From Marinobacter psychrophilus (GTDB lineage: Bacteria; Pseudomonadota; Gammaproteobacteria; Pseudomonadales; Oleiphilaceae), in NCBI RefSeq assembly GCF_001043175.1, contig NZ_CP011494.1, positions 248,001 through 312,000 on the forward strand: 64,000 nt of DNA. The letters run 5' to 3'. The translations under genes were made by a program, and so were the position numbers. Positions 17,509-27,466 of the stretch are shown here, in pieces (the stretch's first letter is position 1; every line of letters starts with the position of its first letter). Below the pieces are notes generated by a model. That model was not told the origin of the DNA. It searched no databases and was given only the letters and a program-made list of their open reading frames with translations.

Positions 17509-18834
17509 TCAGGACAGCGGCCAGTCAGCTGCATCAACGGTGTGCAGCCCCACGGGCTGCTCGGCGTGGCCGTTCCAGCGGTCAACAAAGGTACCGTTGG
17601 GGTCGTGTTGCTGGGCTTGCTTGTCCAGGTTAAACCGCCGCAAACCGCGGGGATCGGCGCCCACGCCCGCCAGATACTGCCAATTCCCGTAATTGCTGGC
17701 GACATCATAATCAATTAATTGTTGTTCAAACCAGGCTGCACCATAGCGCCAGTCCAGCTCTAGCTCATTAATAAAACAGCTGGCGACCAGTTGGCGGCTG
17801 CGGTTGCTGATATAACCGGTCTCCCGCAGTTGGTTCATCGCCGCGTTTACCAGCGGATAAGAGGTGTTTCCTTCGCACCAGGCCTTGAAACGGTGGCCGT
17901 AGAAAGTCACAGACTGGCGCTTGCCTTGCACACCGTCACGGCGGAATAACTCAGATCCGTGCCGCAGGGCATACCAGTAAAAATATTCGCGCCAAAGAAC
18001 TTCAAACCACAGCCAGTATGTGGATTCGTTGCTGGTATGTTGCTGCTCATACAAGCTGATGCTGTCTGCGATCTCGCGCGCTGATAGGCAACCATGAGCA
18101 AGCCAGGGCGAGAACTTGGAGGATGAATTCCAGTCGTCCAATGCGTTGCGGGTCTCTTTGTAGGTGTCGATCGCGTGAGTACCCGCTAAAAAATCTCGCA
18201 AGCGTGCCAGGCCAGCCTGTTCACCGCCGCTGAATGGTGACGGCTGTGTGGGTTCCTGGATGGCAGGGCATTCACCGCGGTTATCGTCTGGTAAACCGGG
18301 CGCCGGCGGCAGCATTTTTACCGTTGGGATGCGTAATCGCTCAGGTCCTCTGTCGCCCTTTTTTTCAATCAGTTTGCGAAACTGGGAAAAAGTCGCCGGC
18401 AAGTCCTGTAAGGGCATCGGTAGCAAACTTTCGGTAAACAGGCTTAGGGTTTCGTATTGCGTGAACGCTATTTTCGGGAGCTTGTCCTGAAGAGTTTGCC
18501 ACTGCACGGCTTCACGGGTACCGGGCTGGCGCGAACGCATAATTCGGCTGACGGCGTGGCCGTGGGCCAACGCAGGAATCACGGTTTCCGGGTCGCCCCA
18601 GGCGATGTGCAGGCGCTGGCCCAAAGCGCGCAGGCTGCGTTCCAGCCCGATCAGGCTCTGCCACAAAAACCGCCAGCGGTGGTGGCCCATGGTTTTACAC
18701 TGTAACGGCCCGGGCTTGAACCATCGTGGTTCCACGACGTACACGCACAGCAGCATGTCCGACTTGGACGCTGCCAGCAAGGCGGCGTTGTCGTGTAAGC
18801 GAAGATCTCTAGTAAACCAGTAAAGCGTGCGCAA
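17509..18834 (-). CDS. Cryptochrome DASH / photolyase family flavoprotein
   Basis: A 441-residue protein of the photolyase/cryptochrome family. The N-terminal Rossmann-like antenna domain begins 'MRTLYWFTRDLRLHDNAAL', and the C-terminal FAD domain carries 'WLAHGCLSAREI', 'WREYFYWYALRHG' and the end 'NLDKQAQQHDPNGTFVDRW'. The 'LPATFSQFRKLIEKKG' linker and the overall length fit the DASH group, whose members repair cyclobutane dimers mainly in single-stranded DNA and may signal. Class I photolyase is the alternative; the DASH-type linker and C-terminus make it less likely. Upstream bases 18835-18985 hold its promoter. Confidence 0.85.
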   Translation of the reverse strand: MRTLYWFTRDLRLHDNAALLAASKSDMLLCVYVVEPRWFKPGPLQCKTMGHHRWRFLWQSLIGLERSLRALGQRLHIAWGDPETVIPALAHGHAVSRIMRSRQPGTREAVQWQTLQDKLPKIAFTQYETLSLFTESLLPMPLQDLPATFSQFRKLIEKKGDRGPERLRIPTVKMLPPAPGLPDDNRGECPAIQEPTQPSPFSGGEQAGLARLRDFLAGTHAIDTYKETRNALDDWNSSSKFSPWLAHGCLSAREIADSISLYEQQHTSNESTYWLWFEVLWREYFYWYALRHGSELFRRDGVQGKRQSVTFYGHRFKAWCEGNTSYPLVNAAMNQLRETGYISNRSRQLVASCFINELELDWRYGAAWFEQQLIDYDVASNYGNWQYLAGVGADPRGLRRFNLDKQAQQHDPNGTFVDRWNGHAEQPVGLHTVDAADWPLS

Positions 18835-18985
18835 CGTAGACTCCTTCTTAAACCCAATATGGTTATAACACTACGCTTCCATGGGTTAAAAGGATTATCC
18901 ACAACGCTTCCATGAAGGTTCGTTTAAGCCCGGCGGCTCTCTTCTGAATGTGAGCCAGATCGGCTTGGATAGGGCGGGGTATTGT

Positions 18986-19010
18986 CGGGCGCCAACAGGG
19001 TTGGCGCCCG
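18986..19010 (-). terminator. Strong 11-bp hairpin after the SDR gene
   Basis: A perfect 11-bp GC-rich stem (CGGGCGCCAAC / GTTGGCGCCCG) with a 3-base loop, 25 bases past the SDR stop on the minus strand. There is no T-run on either side, so it may stabilise the 3' end of the nemRA-like transcript or assist factor-dependent termination rather than act as a classical intrinsic terminator. Confidence 0.55.
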
Positions 19011-19035
19011 GAATGTCACCCGTTCGAAAGCGGGT

Positions 19036-19785
19036 TTACAGTTCTTGAGCCGTAGGGCGCAAGATAATTTCGTTGATGTCTACATCATGGGGTTGCTCAA
19101 TCGCGAAGACAATGGCGCGGGCAACCGAATCAGCGTTAATAGCGACCTTGTAAAGCTCCTCCGCTGCTTTGGCTGCATCGGGGTCGGTGATGGTGCTGGT
19201 CAGCTCGGTAGCAATCGCACCCGGCGAAATGTTGGTGCTGCGGATTTCGTCACCGGCTTCCATACGCAAGCCTTCAGACAGGGCTCTGACTGCGTATTTG
19301 GTCGCGCAATAAACTGCACCGCCCGGAAACACTTTGTGTCCGGCTACTGAAGATAAATTGATCACGTGTCCGCTGTGTTGTTCGCGCATGGTCGGTAGCA
19401 CGGCCGCAATGCCATACAAAACGCCCTTGATGTTAACGTCTATCATCTGTTCCCACTCGTCTACCTTTAGAGCATCTAGTGGCGCCAGGGGCATAAGGCC
19501 GGCGTTATTGATCAGAACATCGATGCGGCCAAATTTGTTCTTGGCTGCTGCAGCGAGGCTTTCGACCTGTTTGCGATCGGTAACATCGGTGACCTGCCAT
19601 AAGACCTCTGCACCTTTTGCTTCCAGCTCTTCGGCCAAAGACTTCAAACGGTCTTCCCTGCGGGCTGCCAATACCAGTTTGGCACCAAGGTCGGCCAGGT
19701 GGCGGGCGGTGGATTCGCCCAGACCGCTGCTAGCGCCTGTAATGATGACAATCTTGCCGTTAATCGGATCGTTGGTGCTACTCAA
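19036..19785 (-). CDS. Short-chain dehydrogenase/reductase
   Basis: A 249-residue classical SDR using NAD(P)(H). The cofactor motif is 'TGASSGLG', followed by 'NNAG', and the catalytic Ser-Tyr-Lys is seen as '[10 protein letters not shown]' plus 'YCATK'. An Arg pair after the second strand ('LAARREDRL') suggests a preference for NADP. It is 32 bases downstream of the OYE-family gene on the same strand and is probably the third gene of the TetR-controlled operon, which would fit a role in reducing reactive carbonyl compounds. The exact substrate is unknown. Confidence 0.88.
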   Translation of the reverse strand: MSSTNDPINGKIVIITGASSGLGESTARHLADLGAKLVLAARREDRLKSLAEELEAKGAEVLWQVTDVTDRKQVESLAAAAKNKFGRIDVLINNAGLMPLAPLDALKVDEWEQMIDVNIKGVLYGIAAVLPTMREQHSGHVINLSSVAGHKVFPGGAVYCATKYAVRALSEGLRMEAGDEIRSTNISPGAIATELTSTITDPDAAKAAEELYKVAINADSVARAIVFAIEQPHDVDINEIILRPTAQEL

Positions 19786-19817
19786 AGTTATTCTCCTGTT
19801 TTGATTAAAAATTCTGA

Positions 19818-20945
19818 TTAGGCTTCAATAGTGAGCTTTTGCAATGTGGGGTAATCGATATAGCCGTGCTCATCGCCACCGTAGAAGGTGCTGTCATCCC
19901 AGATGTTGAGCGGTGCATTCTGGCGGAATCGCTCGGGCAGGTCCGGGTTGGCAATAAACGGGCGGCCGAAGGTCACCAGATCGCAACGGCCTTCGCGAAT
20001 GCGCGTGCGGGCTTCTTCGGCTGTGTAGGCGCCGTTGGCGATGTAAGTACCTTTGTACACAGCCCGGATCGCATCGATGATGTCTTCCGGGCGGCCGTTG
20101 GCGTGATTGCCCTGGAACGAGTCCTCTACGACTTCGAGATAAGCGATCCCCAGGTCGTTCAGGTGTTTGGCAAAAGTACTAAAAGTCTCGGCCGGATTTT
20201 CATCGTGCATGTCATTGAAGCTGCCGGTCGGACCAACACGAACGCCCACTTTGTCTTTGCCCCAGACATCGATGACAGCCTGGATGACCATCAGCGGCAG
20301 ACGCAGGCGATTCTCCAACGAGCCACCGTATTCGTCGGTGCGGTGGTTGCTGCCACTCTTTATAAATTGATCCAGCAGATAACCATTGGCGGCATGGACT
20401 TCAACACCATCAAATCCCGCTTCTTTCGCGTTCAGTGCACCTTGGCGATACTGCTCGACAATGCCAGCCATCTCGTGAGTGTCGAGCGCCCGGGGCTCAA
20501 GTACATCGACCATGCCAGAATCGACACTGATAAAGGTTCTGGCGCCTTCTGGCTTGATCGCGGAAGGTGCGACCGGCAGCTTGCCATCCGGTTGCAGTTC
20601 GGGGCGGGAGATGCGACCAACGTGCCACAGTTGCATGTGGATACGACCGCCGGCCAGGTGCACCGCCTCAGTTACCTTTTTCCAGCCATCAATTTGTTCC
20701 TGAGAATGAATTCCCGGCGTGAAGGCGTAACCCTTGCCCTGGGGAGAAATCTGCGTGGCTTCACTCAGGATCAGTCCAGCACTGGCTCGTTGCTGGTAAT
20801 ATTGGGTGTTCATGTCGTTCGGAACATCGCCTGGTTGGCTTGAACGTGAGCGGGTTAACGGTGACATCAGAACCCTGTTGGGCAGTGTGAGGCCACCCAT
20901 AATCAAAGGCTGAAACAGCGGATCGTTCGGTTGTTGATTGCTCAT
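19818..20945 (-). CDS. nemA: Old Yellow Enzyme family NADH:flavin oxidoreductase (NemA-like)
   Basis: A 375-residue FMN-dependent ene-reductase of the OYE/NemA family. Recognisable stretches are '[15 protein letters not shown]' at the N-terminus, '[29 protein letters not shown]' region with the substrate-binding residues, and '[19 protein letters not shown]' near the end. NemA enzymes reduce N-ethylmaleimide, nitro-compounds and other electrophiles. ATG 20945 is preferred to the adjacent TTG. It lies directly downstream of a TetR gene on the same strand, the nemR-nemA order known from enteric bacteria, and a TAGAC/GTCTA dyad sits in the gap before it. Confidence 0.88.
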   Translation of the reverse strand: MSNQQPNDPLFQPLIMGGLTLPNRVLMSPLTRSRSSQPGDVPNDMNTQYYQQRASAGLILSEATQISPQGKGYAFTPGIHSQEQIDGWKKVTEAVHLAGGRIHMQLWHVGRISRPELQPDGKLPVAPSAIKPEGARTFISVDSGMVDVLEPRALDTHEMAGIVEQYRQGALNAKEAGFDGVEVHAANGYLLDQFIKSGSNHRTDEYGGSLENRLRLPLMVIQAVIDVWGKDKVGVRVGPTGSFNDMHDENPAETFSTFAKHLNDLGIAYLEVVEDSFQGNHANGRPEDIIDAIRAVYKGTYIANGAYTAEEARTRIREGRCDLVTFGRPFIANPDLPERFRQNAPLNIWDDSTFYGGDEHGYIDYPTLQKLTIEA

Positions 20946-20979
20946 CAAATATACTCATTTTAGATTAATTAATATTAAT

Positions 20980-20991
20980 TAGACCAGTCTA
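20980..20991. promoter_or_regulatory. Candidate TetR/NemR operator before the OYE gene
   Basis: The dyad TAGAC-CA-GTCTA lies in the short gap between the TetR gene and the OYE gene. Its half-sites are the same as those of the dyad in front of the TetR gene at 21612-21628, only the spacing differs (2 against 5 bases). Repetition of the half-sites at both promoters suggests binding by the adjacent regulator. Confidence 0.5.
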
Positions 20992-21013
20992 CTAGCGACT
21001 GCGTGAAAAAAAA

Positions 21014-21610
21014 TCAGCCAACGCCAAGATATTGAGTGAAAAATACACGTGCAAACCGTTCCATGGGATCCGTTGATTTCACAACTTTTGACCTCAGAAG
21101 GGCGCCTTCCCAGCCAGACAGCAAAACACTGGCAGCATCTGAAGGGTTAATGTTGGAGTCAATGTCACCTGCAGTTTGTGCGTCGGATATACAGCGTTCA
21201 AAGCGTTTTTCCCAGCCGGTGAACACCTTATCCAGTCGAACGCGGAAGGTCTCGTTTTGTCCTGCAAGCTCCTGTCCTAAGTTACCCATCAGGCAACCAC
21301 GGGTACAGTCGCAGTCAGTCATGCTCTCAAAGCCGGTATCGAAGTAGGCGCGCAGGCGATCCACGCAGGAACGACTACTGTCGTTGAGAATTCGGTCCAG
21401 CTTCGCATCATATTCGTCGGCGAAGGTATCAATGATCGCGAGGCCGAAGTCATTTTTGCTGCTAAAATAATGATAGAACGACCCTTTAGGTACGCCTGCA
21501 ACCGTAAGAATGCCATTGATGCCGGTTGCACCAAAGCCCTTCGTGCCGATAAGGTCAGCGCCGGTTTGGATAATAAGATTGCGTGTGTCGTTTGTCGTCA
21601 TGGCAACCAT
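21014..21610 (-). CDS. nemR: TetR family regulator, NemR-like
   Basis: A 198-residue repressor with an N-terminal helix-turn-helix ('GINGILTVAGVPKGSFYHYFSSKNDFG') and a C-terminal ligand domain. The segment 'DCDCTRGCLMGNLGQELAG' carries Cys100, Cys102 and Cys106; NemR of E. coli senses electrophiles and hypochlorite through cysteines in the same area, so a thiol-based switch is plausible. It is the first gene of the operon TetR-OYE-SDR. ATG 21610 is used; ATG at residue 4 is equally possible, and neither has a good ribosome-binding site because the putative operator lies right upstream. Confidence 0.85.
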   Translation of the reverse strand: MVAMTTNDTRNLIIQTGADLIGTKGFGATGINGILTVAGVPKGSFYHYFSSKNDFGLAIIDTFADEYDAKLDRILNDSSRSCVDRLRAYFDTGFESMTDCDCTRGCLMGNLGQELAGQNETFRVRLDKVFTGWEKRFERCISDAQTAGDIDSNINPSDAASVLLSGWEGALLRSKVVKSTDPMERFARVFFTQYLGVG

Positions 21611-21611
21611 A

Positions 21612-21628
21612 CTAGACCGATCGTCTAG
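21612..21628. promoter_or_regulatory. Candidate TetR/NemR operator at the TetR start
   Basis: An inverted repeat CTAGAC-CGATC-GTCTAG lies one base upstream of the TetR start codon, in the divergent gap to the formaldehyde dehydrogenase gene. Binding here would block the TetR promoter and allow autoregulation; it might also affect the divergent gene. The same TAGAC/GTCTA half-sites recur at 20980-20991. Confidence 0.6.
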
Positions 21629-21664
21629 AATACGTCAAACTCTTGGTATCCGGAATAACCGTAA

Positions 21665-22828
<1,164 letters not shown>

Positions 22829-22891
22829 CGCGGTGAACATCTGATGCTGACGGCACGAGTAATTTTGCTCCAACACCGCTAGCAAGTTCAC

Positions 22892-22928
22892 AAAAAAACC
22901 CGATTGAGTTTCTCAATCGGGTTTTTTT
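22892..22928. terminator. Bidirectional intrinsic terminator
   Basis: A perfect stem CCCGATTGAG / CTCAATCGGG with a TTT loop, flanked by seven A on the left and seven T on the right. It follows the formaldehyde dehydrogenase gene by about 65 bases and is a textbook Rho-independent terminator for plus-strand transcription; the A-run would make it work on the minus strand too. Confidence 0.95.
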
Positions 22929-23039
22929 GTATCCAAGATCAAACAGTTTTGCATGTTCAGGCAATAGATTTGAGTGTTGATCGCAGCTATTCATTCATAT
23001 AAGGTAAACTCGTTAACAATAAATACAATGGTGTCGATC

Positions 23040-23993
23040 ATGTTCTCTCAATCGCTTGCTACGTCAACAATATTTCACGGTGTGCATCCTGAAGAAGTTT
23101 CAGCGTTCGTGAATCAGCATATTGGAGGCCACAGCTTGGACATGTTGGGTGGTGATAACCGCGCTGCAAGCCTGAGTTTCGGCGAATTTGCAGGCCTCGG
23201 GTTATCAAAAATTAGCTACGGTAACTCTGTCAGAGTGAAAACCCCTGCATTGGATGACATTTACCATCTTCAGGTGGTTACCCGAGGGGAGTGCCGCTGG
23301 CGTCAAGGGGGCGAGAGTTTAAAAGTACGTCTTGGGCAGGCGCTGATGGTGAATCCAGATGAAGCTATTGATCTGGAATACACTCAGGAATGCGAAAAGG
23401 TTATTATCAAAATCCCTGTGGACTTGATGAAATCGGTTTGCAGCAGTGGAGCCTCTGCCGGGGTACAGCCGGTGCGTTTCAGTCGGATTCCAGTTGATAT
23501 GAGGTTAAGTCCATCTCTCACCAACTTGCTTGCTGCGGTATTTTCAGAGTTCGATGAGTCTGGTGATACAGGTTTTGGGCCTATCTCTTTGTCGTATCGC
23601 GAAATTGTATTGAGGAAGCTGCTCAACGTATTTCCCAATGATTGGAGCGCTTCAGACAATGCTCAACCAATTCCCCCTTCGATGGAGCGAATTGTTGCTT
23701 ATATTGAAAAAAATATAAAAGAAGATATTGACCTTGAAGCGCTTGCACACGTTTCGAATATGAGCGTTCGTTCTATTTACAATGGTTTTTCCCGAGCGTT
23801 TTCAACGACACCTAAAAGTTATGTGAAGCTCCTCAAGCTTAGAAGTCTGAGGAACGACTTACTGCAGGGGCATTGCCGTAACGTCACCGAAGTAGCTTTA
23901 GATTACGGCTTCAGTCACCTCGGTCGTTTTTCGTCCGATTACCGCAAGTTGTTCGGTGAATTGCCGTCTGAAACCATGCGCTTAGTGGGCTGA
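23040..23993 (+). CDS. benR: AraC/XylS family regulator, BenR-like
   Basis: A 317-residue activator with an N-terminal effector-binding domain and a C-terminal double helix-turn-helix ('LEALAHVSNMSVRSIYNGFSR' and 'VTEVALDYGFSHLGRFSSDYR'). The end 'FSHLGRFSSDYRKLFGELPSE' is typical of the XylS/BenR branch, whose members bind benzoate and switch on benABCD. ATG 23040 gives the family length (BenR and XylS are about 320 aa); the frame is open to 22974 but that start has no ribosome-binding site. It lies 17 kb from benA, at the left border of the aromatic island, and overlaps the IclR gene tail to tail by 55 bases. Confidence 0.82.
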   Translation: MFSQSLATSTIFHGVHPEEVSAFVNQHIGGHSLDMLGGDNRAASLSFGEFAGLGLSKISYGNSVRVKTPALDDIYHLQVVTRGECRWRQGGESLKVRLGQALMVNPDEAIDLEYTQECEKVIIKIPVDLMKSVCSSGASAGVQPVRFSRIPVDMRLSPSLTNLLAAVFSEFDESGDTGFGPISLSYREIVLRKLLNVFPNDWSASDNAQPIPPSMERIVAYIEKNIKEDIDLEALAHVSNMSVRSIYNGFSRAFSTTPKSYVKLLKLRSLRNDLLQGHCRNVTEVALDYGFSHLGRFSSDYRKLFGELPSETMRLVG

Positions 23994-24772
23994 CCACAAA
24001 TTTGACGGGTGACCTTGTTCACGCACAGACGTACTTGATTGAACAGTTCAAAGCCTTCCCTTATGTCTGTATCTCGTTCAAGGCCAAGCAGCGTGATGAC
24101 GGTAACAATGTTCCCATTCAAATCGAATATTGGCATGCTAAGAACATTGATTTCGGGCAGATAGTCGCTGAAAAATGCGCAGTAGCCATTTTCACGCACC
24201 ATTTCTAAATGACTTCCGAGTTTCTCCCGGGGTATGTCTTTTTTGTTGTGTTTGGGAAGTGTGCGAGACTGCCGGTAACAATTACTAATTAGCTCCTGGC
24301 GCCTGTCCAGTGGCATGTGGGCTAGATATATACGGCCAGAAGCCGAGTTTAAAGCTGAAAGCTCAGCTCCCAGGCGCACGTTAACGGCTATCGGCTGACT
24401 GGAATCGAGCCACTTGATAACTAAAGGCCCATTGCCGTTCCAAACGGTGACAGAGACTGTCTTGTCAGTTTCTTCGTTTAACAGGTCAACAGCTTCGTAG
24501 GACAACTGTATTGGGTTGATTCGGCGCAGTGCTGAGATGCCAAGCGTGAGGCTTGAGTTCCCCAGCGTATACTGCGTTTGATTGACATGGTTAATGTAGC
24601 CCTCGCGTAGAAGACTCACTAGATATTTGTGGGCACGGCTTGGGGACAAATTCAAAGCCCCTGACAGTTCTTTCAAAGTAGGTGGTTTTGCGGCCGTAGA
24701 TATGTAGTCAAGAACACGAAGACCGATCTCTAGGGAGCTAATTCCTTGTCTTTTTGGACTTTCCTCTGCCAT
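23939..24772 (-). CDS. IclR family regulator of the porin/ABC uptake genes
   Basis: A 277-residue regulator. The winged helix is at the N-terminus ('LEIGLRVLDYISTAAKPPTLKELSGALNLSPSRAHKYL'), followed by the IclR effector-binding domain ('SASGRIYLAHM' ... 'LSMPIFDLNGNIVTVITLLG'). It is on the same strand as, and just downstream of, the porin gene, but a strong hairpin separates them, so it probably has its own promoter at 24773-24815. A role in controlling aromatic-acid uptake genes is inferred from position. Its last 55 bases overlap the convergent BenR-like gene. Confidence 0.85.
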   Translation of the reverse strand: MAEESPKRQGISSLEIGLRVLDYISTAAKPPTLKELSGALNLSPSRAHKYLVSLLREGYINHVNQTQYTLGNSSLTLGISALRRINPIQLSYEAVDLLNEETDKTVSVTVWNGNGPLVIKWLDSSQPIAVNVRLGAELSALNSASGRIYLAHMPLDRRQELISNCYRQSRTLPKHNKKDIPREKLGSHLEMVRENGYCAFFSDYLPEINVLSMPIFDLNGNIVTVITLLGLERDTDIREGFELFNQVRLCVNKVTRQICGQPTKRMVSDGNSPNNLR

Positions 24773-24818
24773 GAATAGTGCCGTCGTAAAGTTGCTAGCT
24801 TGATTCGGATATAAAATG

Positions 24819-24854
24819 ATAACAGACGCCGGAAAGATAGTCGGCGTCTGTTAT
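24819..24854 (-). terminator. 13-bp hairpin terminator after the porin gene
   Basis: A perfect 13-bp inverted repeat (ATAACAGACGCCG / CGGCGTCTGTTAT) with a 10-base loop lies 35 bases past the porin stop. On the minus strand it is followed by CATTTTAT, a short T-rich stretch, so it probably ends the uptake operon transcript before the IclR gene. Confidence 0.8.
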
Positions 24855-24889
24855 TTCAAACCGATAACTTATGATTCTAACTTTCTGAT

Positions 24890-25894
24890 CTAGAATGCGT
24901 ATTTTGCCATTACCTCGACTTGTTGGCCTTTGGGGAGGAGGGGGCCAAACGCCAGATTGTATTTGCGCCACTCAACTCCAACTTCAAGACCTTGTGCAAC
25001 GGTATGGATCAGGTTGACTCGTTGAGCTTCATAATCCGTGTTGGCGATGTCATCCACTTCCACCGCCGTATAGGCCACGTTTGCTCGCCATTCAGGGTTT
25101 ATCACATAGCGGAAGCCGATATCGAAACCTGCTTGGCTAACAGCTTCGCCGTTCTCGGTGTCGGGTGAGCTCAGGCTATTGTTGACGCCGACACCAGTAA
25201 AGGCACCCAAGCCCCTGCCATAGTGAGCATTCAGGTTAATACTGTGGGGCCCAAGCATAAACTTGGAGCCAATAGCACCGCCACCGACAAAATCACCATT
25301 AACCAGCTCACGACCAGAAGCAGTCAGAATTACACGATGGCCACCGTCGAAATTCAGGTTATAGTTTACAGCCAGGTCGGGAGTGTCGGCATCGTTATTC
25401 ACAGGATCTTGAGCGGTCAGGCGAAAACCTGCAACTTCATGGCTTATCAGGTTTGTGCGGAAATTAAAGCCGCCAAGGGTGCCTCGAGGGCCGCCCAGAA
25501 AGTCTAGATAGTCATGATAGGCGACTGCCCAGAACTGACCGGTCCAAGTTTGTCCTACCGTTGTTTGATCAATCTTGATGAATGCATGGCGCAAACGAAG
25601 GTCGTTATTTTCACCGGGATATGTGCCGCCATAAAAATCACTCTCAACAAAACCGACAATTGTGTGGCCCTGTTTTTCTGTAACAGTTTTGAGGTTAACA
25701 CGGCTTTGATTGGAGCGGCCGAAGATGCGGGAGTCACCGTCATCTACTTTTTCATAGATAGCCTCAGCCTTGAAATACCCTCCGATGCTGAATGTTGTGT
25801 CGTTAAATTCGCCAAGTTCGATAGCATAAGCGGAAGGTGCAACGCTGACGGTGGATGCAACCGCCATCGCCAACAGTGAGTTACGATAGTTCAT
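24890..25894 (-). CDS. DcaP-like outer-membrane porin
   Basis: A 334-residue outer-membrane beta-barrel protein. It has a signal peptide ending near 'PSAYA' (residue 24), alternating beta-strand patterns such as 'FSIGGYFKAEAIYEK', the 'QTWTGQFWAVAYHDYLDF' segment seen in DcaP-like porins, and the C-terminal phenylalanine ('AKYAF') that directs barrel insertion. DcaP porins in Acinetobacter let dicarboxylic and related organic acids through. Its place beside an ABC importer and the ben-cat-pca island suggests uptake of aromatic acids. It is the last gene in the minus-strand order SBP, livH, livM, livG, livF, porin. Confidence 0.82.
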   Translation of the reverse strand: MNYRNSLLAMAVASTVSVAPSAYAIELGEFNDTTFSIGGYFKAEAIYEKVDDGDSRIFGRSNQSRVNLKTVTEKQGHTIVGFVESDFYGGTYPGENNDLRLRHAFIKIDQTTVGQTWTGQFWAVAYHDYLDFLGGPRGTLGGFNFRTNLISHEVAGFRLTAQDPVNNDADTPDLAVNYNLNFDGGHRVILTASGRELVNGDFVGGGAIGSKFMLGPHSINLNAHYGRGLGAFTGVGVNNSLSSPDTENGEAVSQAGFDIGFRYVINPEWRANVAYTAVEVDDIANTDYEAQRVNLIHTVAQGLEVGVEWRKYNLAFGPLLPKGQQVEVMAKYAF

Positions 25895-25989
25895 TTGTTG
25901 TTTCCTTATTGTTTGACGTCTGAACTATCGGCTATTAACTCTTCGTCAAATATCCAGGAAATGAACACTCCTATCCATTTCTTGTATGT

Positions 25990-26703
25990 TTAAACACTAA
26001 GCGCTGTTTCAACTTCCTGTAGATTCTGAGCGAGCTCTTCAGAACTGCCAGAAAAGTGCACTTTACCCTTAACAACTACAACATGATGGTCACACAATTT
26101 TCTAAGGGCTCTGATGTTCTTGTCCACCACCAGTGTCGAAATGCCAGACTCCCTGATGGTGGCGATTACATTCCAGATGTCTTCGCGGATCAGTGGTGCA
26201 AGCCCTTCTGTGGCTTCATCAAGGATCATCAATCGCGGGTTGGTTGCGAGCGCCCGACCTATGGCCAGCATTTGCTGTTCGCCTCCAGAAAGCTCCGTAC
26301 CTAGGTTCGATAGCCTTTCCTGAAGCCGAGGGAAAGTGGCCATTACCCTATCAAAATCCCAGCTTTTGTCGCCGTTACTGCTCGGACGGGCTGCCATTTG
26401 CAGATGTTCTTTCACTGTCAGGTTGTGAAACATGCCTCTACCTTCTGGCACGTATGCAATATCGCGTCGCATTCGCTTCCAGGTAGGCAGTTTGGTGATG
26501 TCTTCACCATCGAAATAAACGTGGCCACTGCGGGGCGAAACAATGCCGAGAATTGACTTGAGCGTAGTGGTTTTGCCCATGCCGTTACGGCCCATCAGAC
26601 TCATTGACTTGCCTTTGTCCAAGCAAAATGACAAGTCATGGAGGATATGGCTGCGACCGTAAAGAGTATTGAGGTTTTTAACTTCCAACAAGCTATTATT
26701 CAT
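25990..26703 (-). CDS. livF: Branched-chain-type ABC importer ATPase LivF
   Basis: A 237-residue ATPase of the LivF type. Walker A is 'GRNGMGKTT', the signature is 'LSGGEQQML' and Walker B 'RLMILDEATEGLAP'; the last motif is characteristic of LivF. It overlaps livG by 4 bases. LivFGHMJ-type importers carry not only branched-chain amino acids but also many aromatic acids and amides, and the surrounding catabolic genes favour an aromatic substrate here. Confidence 0.92.
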   Translation of the reverse strand: MNNSLLEVKNLNTLYGRSHILHDLSFCLDKGKSMSLMGRNGMGKTTTLKSILGIVSPRSGHVYFDGEDITKLPTWKRMRRDIAYVPEGRGMFHNLTVKEHLQMAARPSSNGDKSWDFDRVMATFPRLQERLSNLGTELSGGEQQMLAIGRALATNPRLMILDEATEGLAPLIREDIWNVIATIRESGISTLVVDKNIRALRKLCDHHVVVVKGKVHFSGSSEELAQNLQEVETALSV

Positions 26704-27464
26704 GCTGTTTCCTCTTCCTCTTTGCCCAGGTAAGCCTCTTTTACTCGTGGTTCATTGCGTACTTCATCTACTGTGCCAGTAATCAAGTGCGTGCCGTTAT
26801 CAAGCACAGTCAGCTGATCCGAAAGTTCGAAAATGGCATCCATATCGTGCTCGACTAGCACAATGCTGTATGACTTCTTGAGTTCGTTTAACAATTCGAT
26901 AATGCGTAAAGACTCTTCGTGCCCCATGCCGGCCATAGGTTCGTCCAGCAGCAGGATGCAAGGATCAGTCGCTAACACCATAGCCAACTCAAGTTGCCGC
27001 TGCTCGCCGTAGGAAATCTCAGCGGCAATGGAGCTAATCCGATTGCTCAGGCCAACTTGGAGGAGAGCTTTTTCAGCCGCTTCTGTGACCATTTTATTGG
27101 AATGACGTGATGCAAATAGGTTAAAGCTGCCGGTAAAGCGGCGTTGGGTCGCAATGGCGCAGTTTTCCAAGCACGTTATATCGGCGTAGATATTAGTTTT
27201 TTGAAAGCTGCGGCCAATACCGCGGCGCACAAAATTCCATGGCTTCATGCCTTCAATTTGTTCGCCGTTGTGAAAAATACAGCCGCTGCTTGGTTTCAAA
27301 GCTCCGCACAGCATATTTAACAACGTGCTCTTTCCGGCGCCGTTGGGACCCACCACGCCGTGTAGTTGCTTGTCATGAAACTGCAGCGAAATGTCGTTCA
27401 ACGCTTTAATGCCGCCCCAGTGTTTGCTCAGAGATTCGGTTTCCAAAATAATTTTGTTAGCCAT
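26700..27464 (-). CDS. livG: Branched-chain-type ABC importer ATPase LivG
   Basis: A 254-residue ATPase of the LivG type, with Walker A 'GPNGAGKST', signature 'ISYGEQRQLELAMVLA' and Walker B 'ILLLDEPMAGM'; the 'SYGEQR' and 'EPMAGM' forms are typical of LivG. ATG 27464 is chosen because GGAG lies eight bases upstream; the GTG at 27470 overlapping the LivM stop would leave too little room for a ribosome-binding site. It would pair with LivF to power the LivH/LivM channel. Confidence 0.92.
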   Translation of the reverse strand: MANKIILETESLSKHWGGIKALNDISLQFHDKQLHGVVGPNGAGKSTLLNMLCGALKPSSGCIFHNGEQIEGMKPWNFVRRGIGRSFQKTNIYADITCLENCAIATQRRFTGSFNLFASRHSNKMVTEAAEKALLQVGLSNRISSIAAEISYGEQRQLELAMVLATDPCILLLDEPMAGMGHEESLRIIELLNELKKSYSIVLVEHDMDAIFELSDQLTVLDNGTHLITGTVDEVRNEPRVKEAYLGKEEEETA

Positions 27465-27466
27465 GG

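Noticed and set aside
19839..20843. Long plus-strand frame (334 codons) opposite the OYE gene
   Set aside because: It lies antisense to a clearly conserved enzyme and its translation shows no recognisable domain; long antisense frames are common in GC-rich coding DNA.
20758..20958. Small minus-strand frame starting MSIFDEQ at the 5' end of the OYE gene
   Set aside because: It overlaps the conserved N-terminal part of the OYE-family protein in another frame and shows no protein-like pattern.
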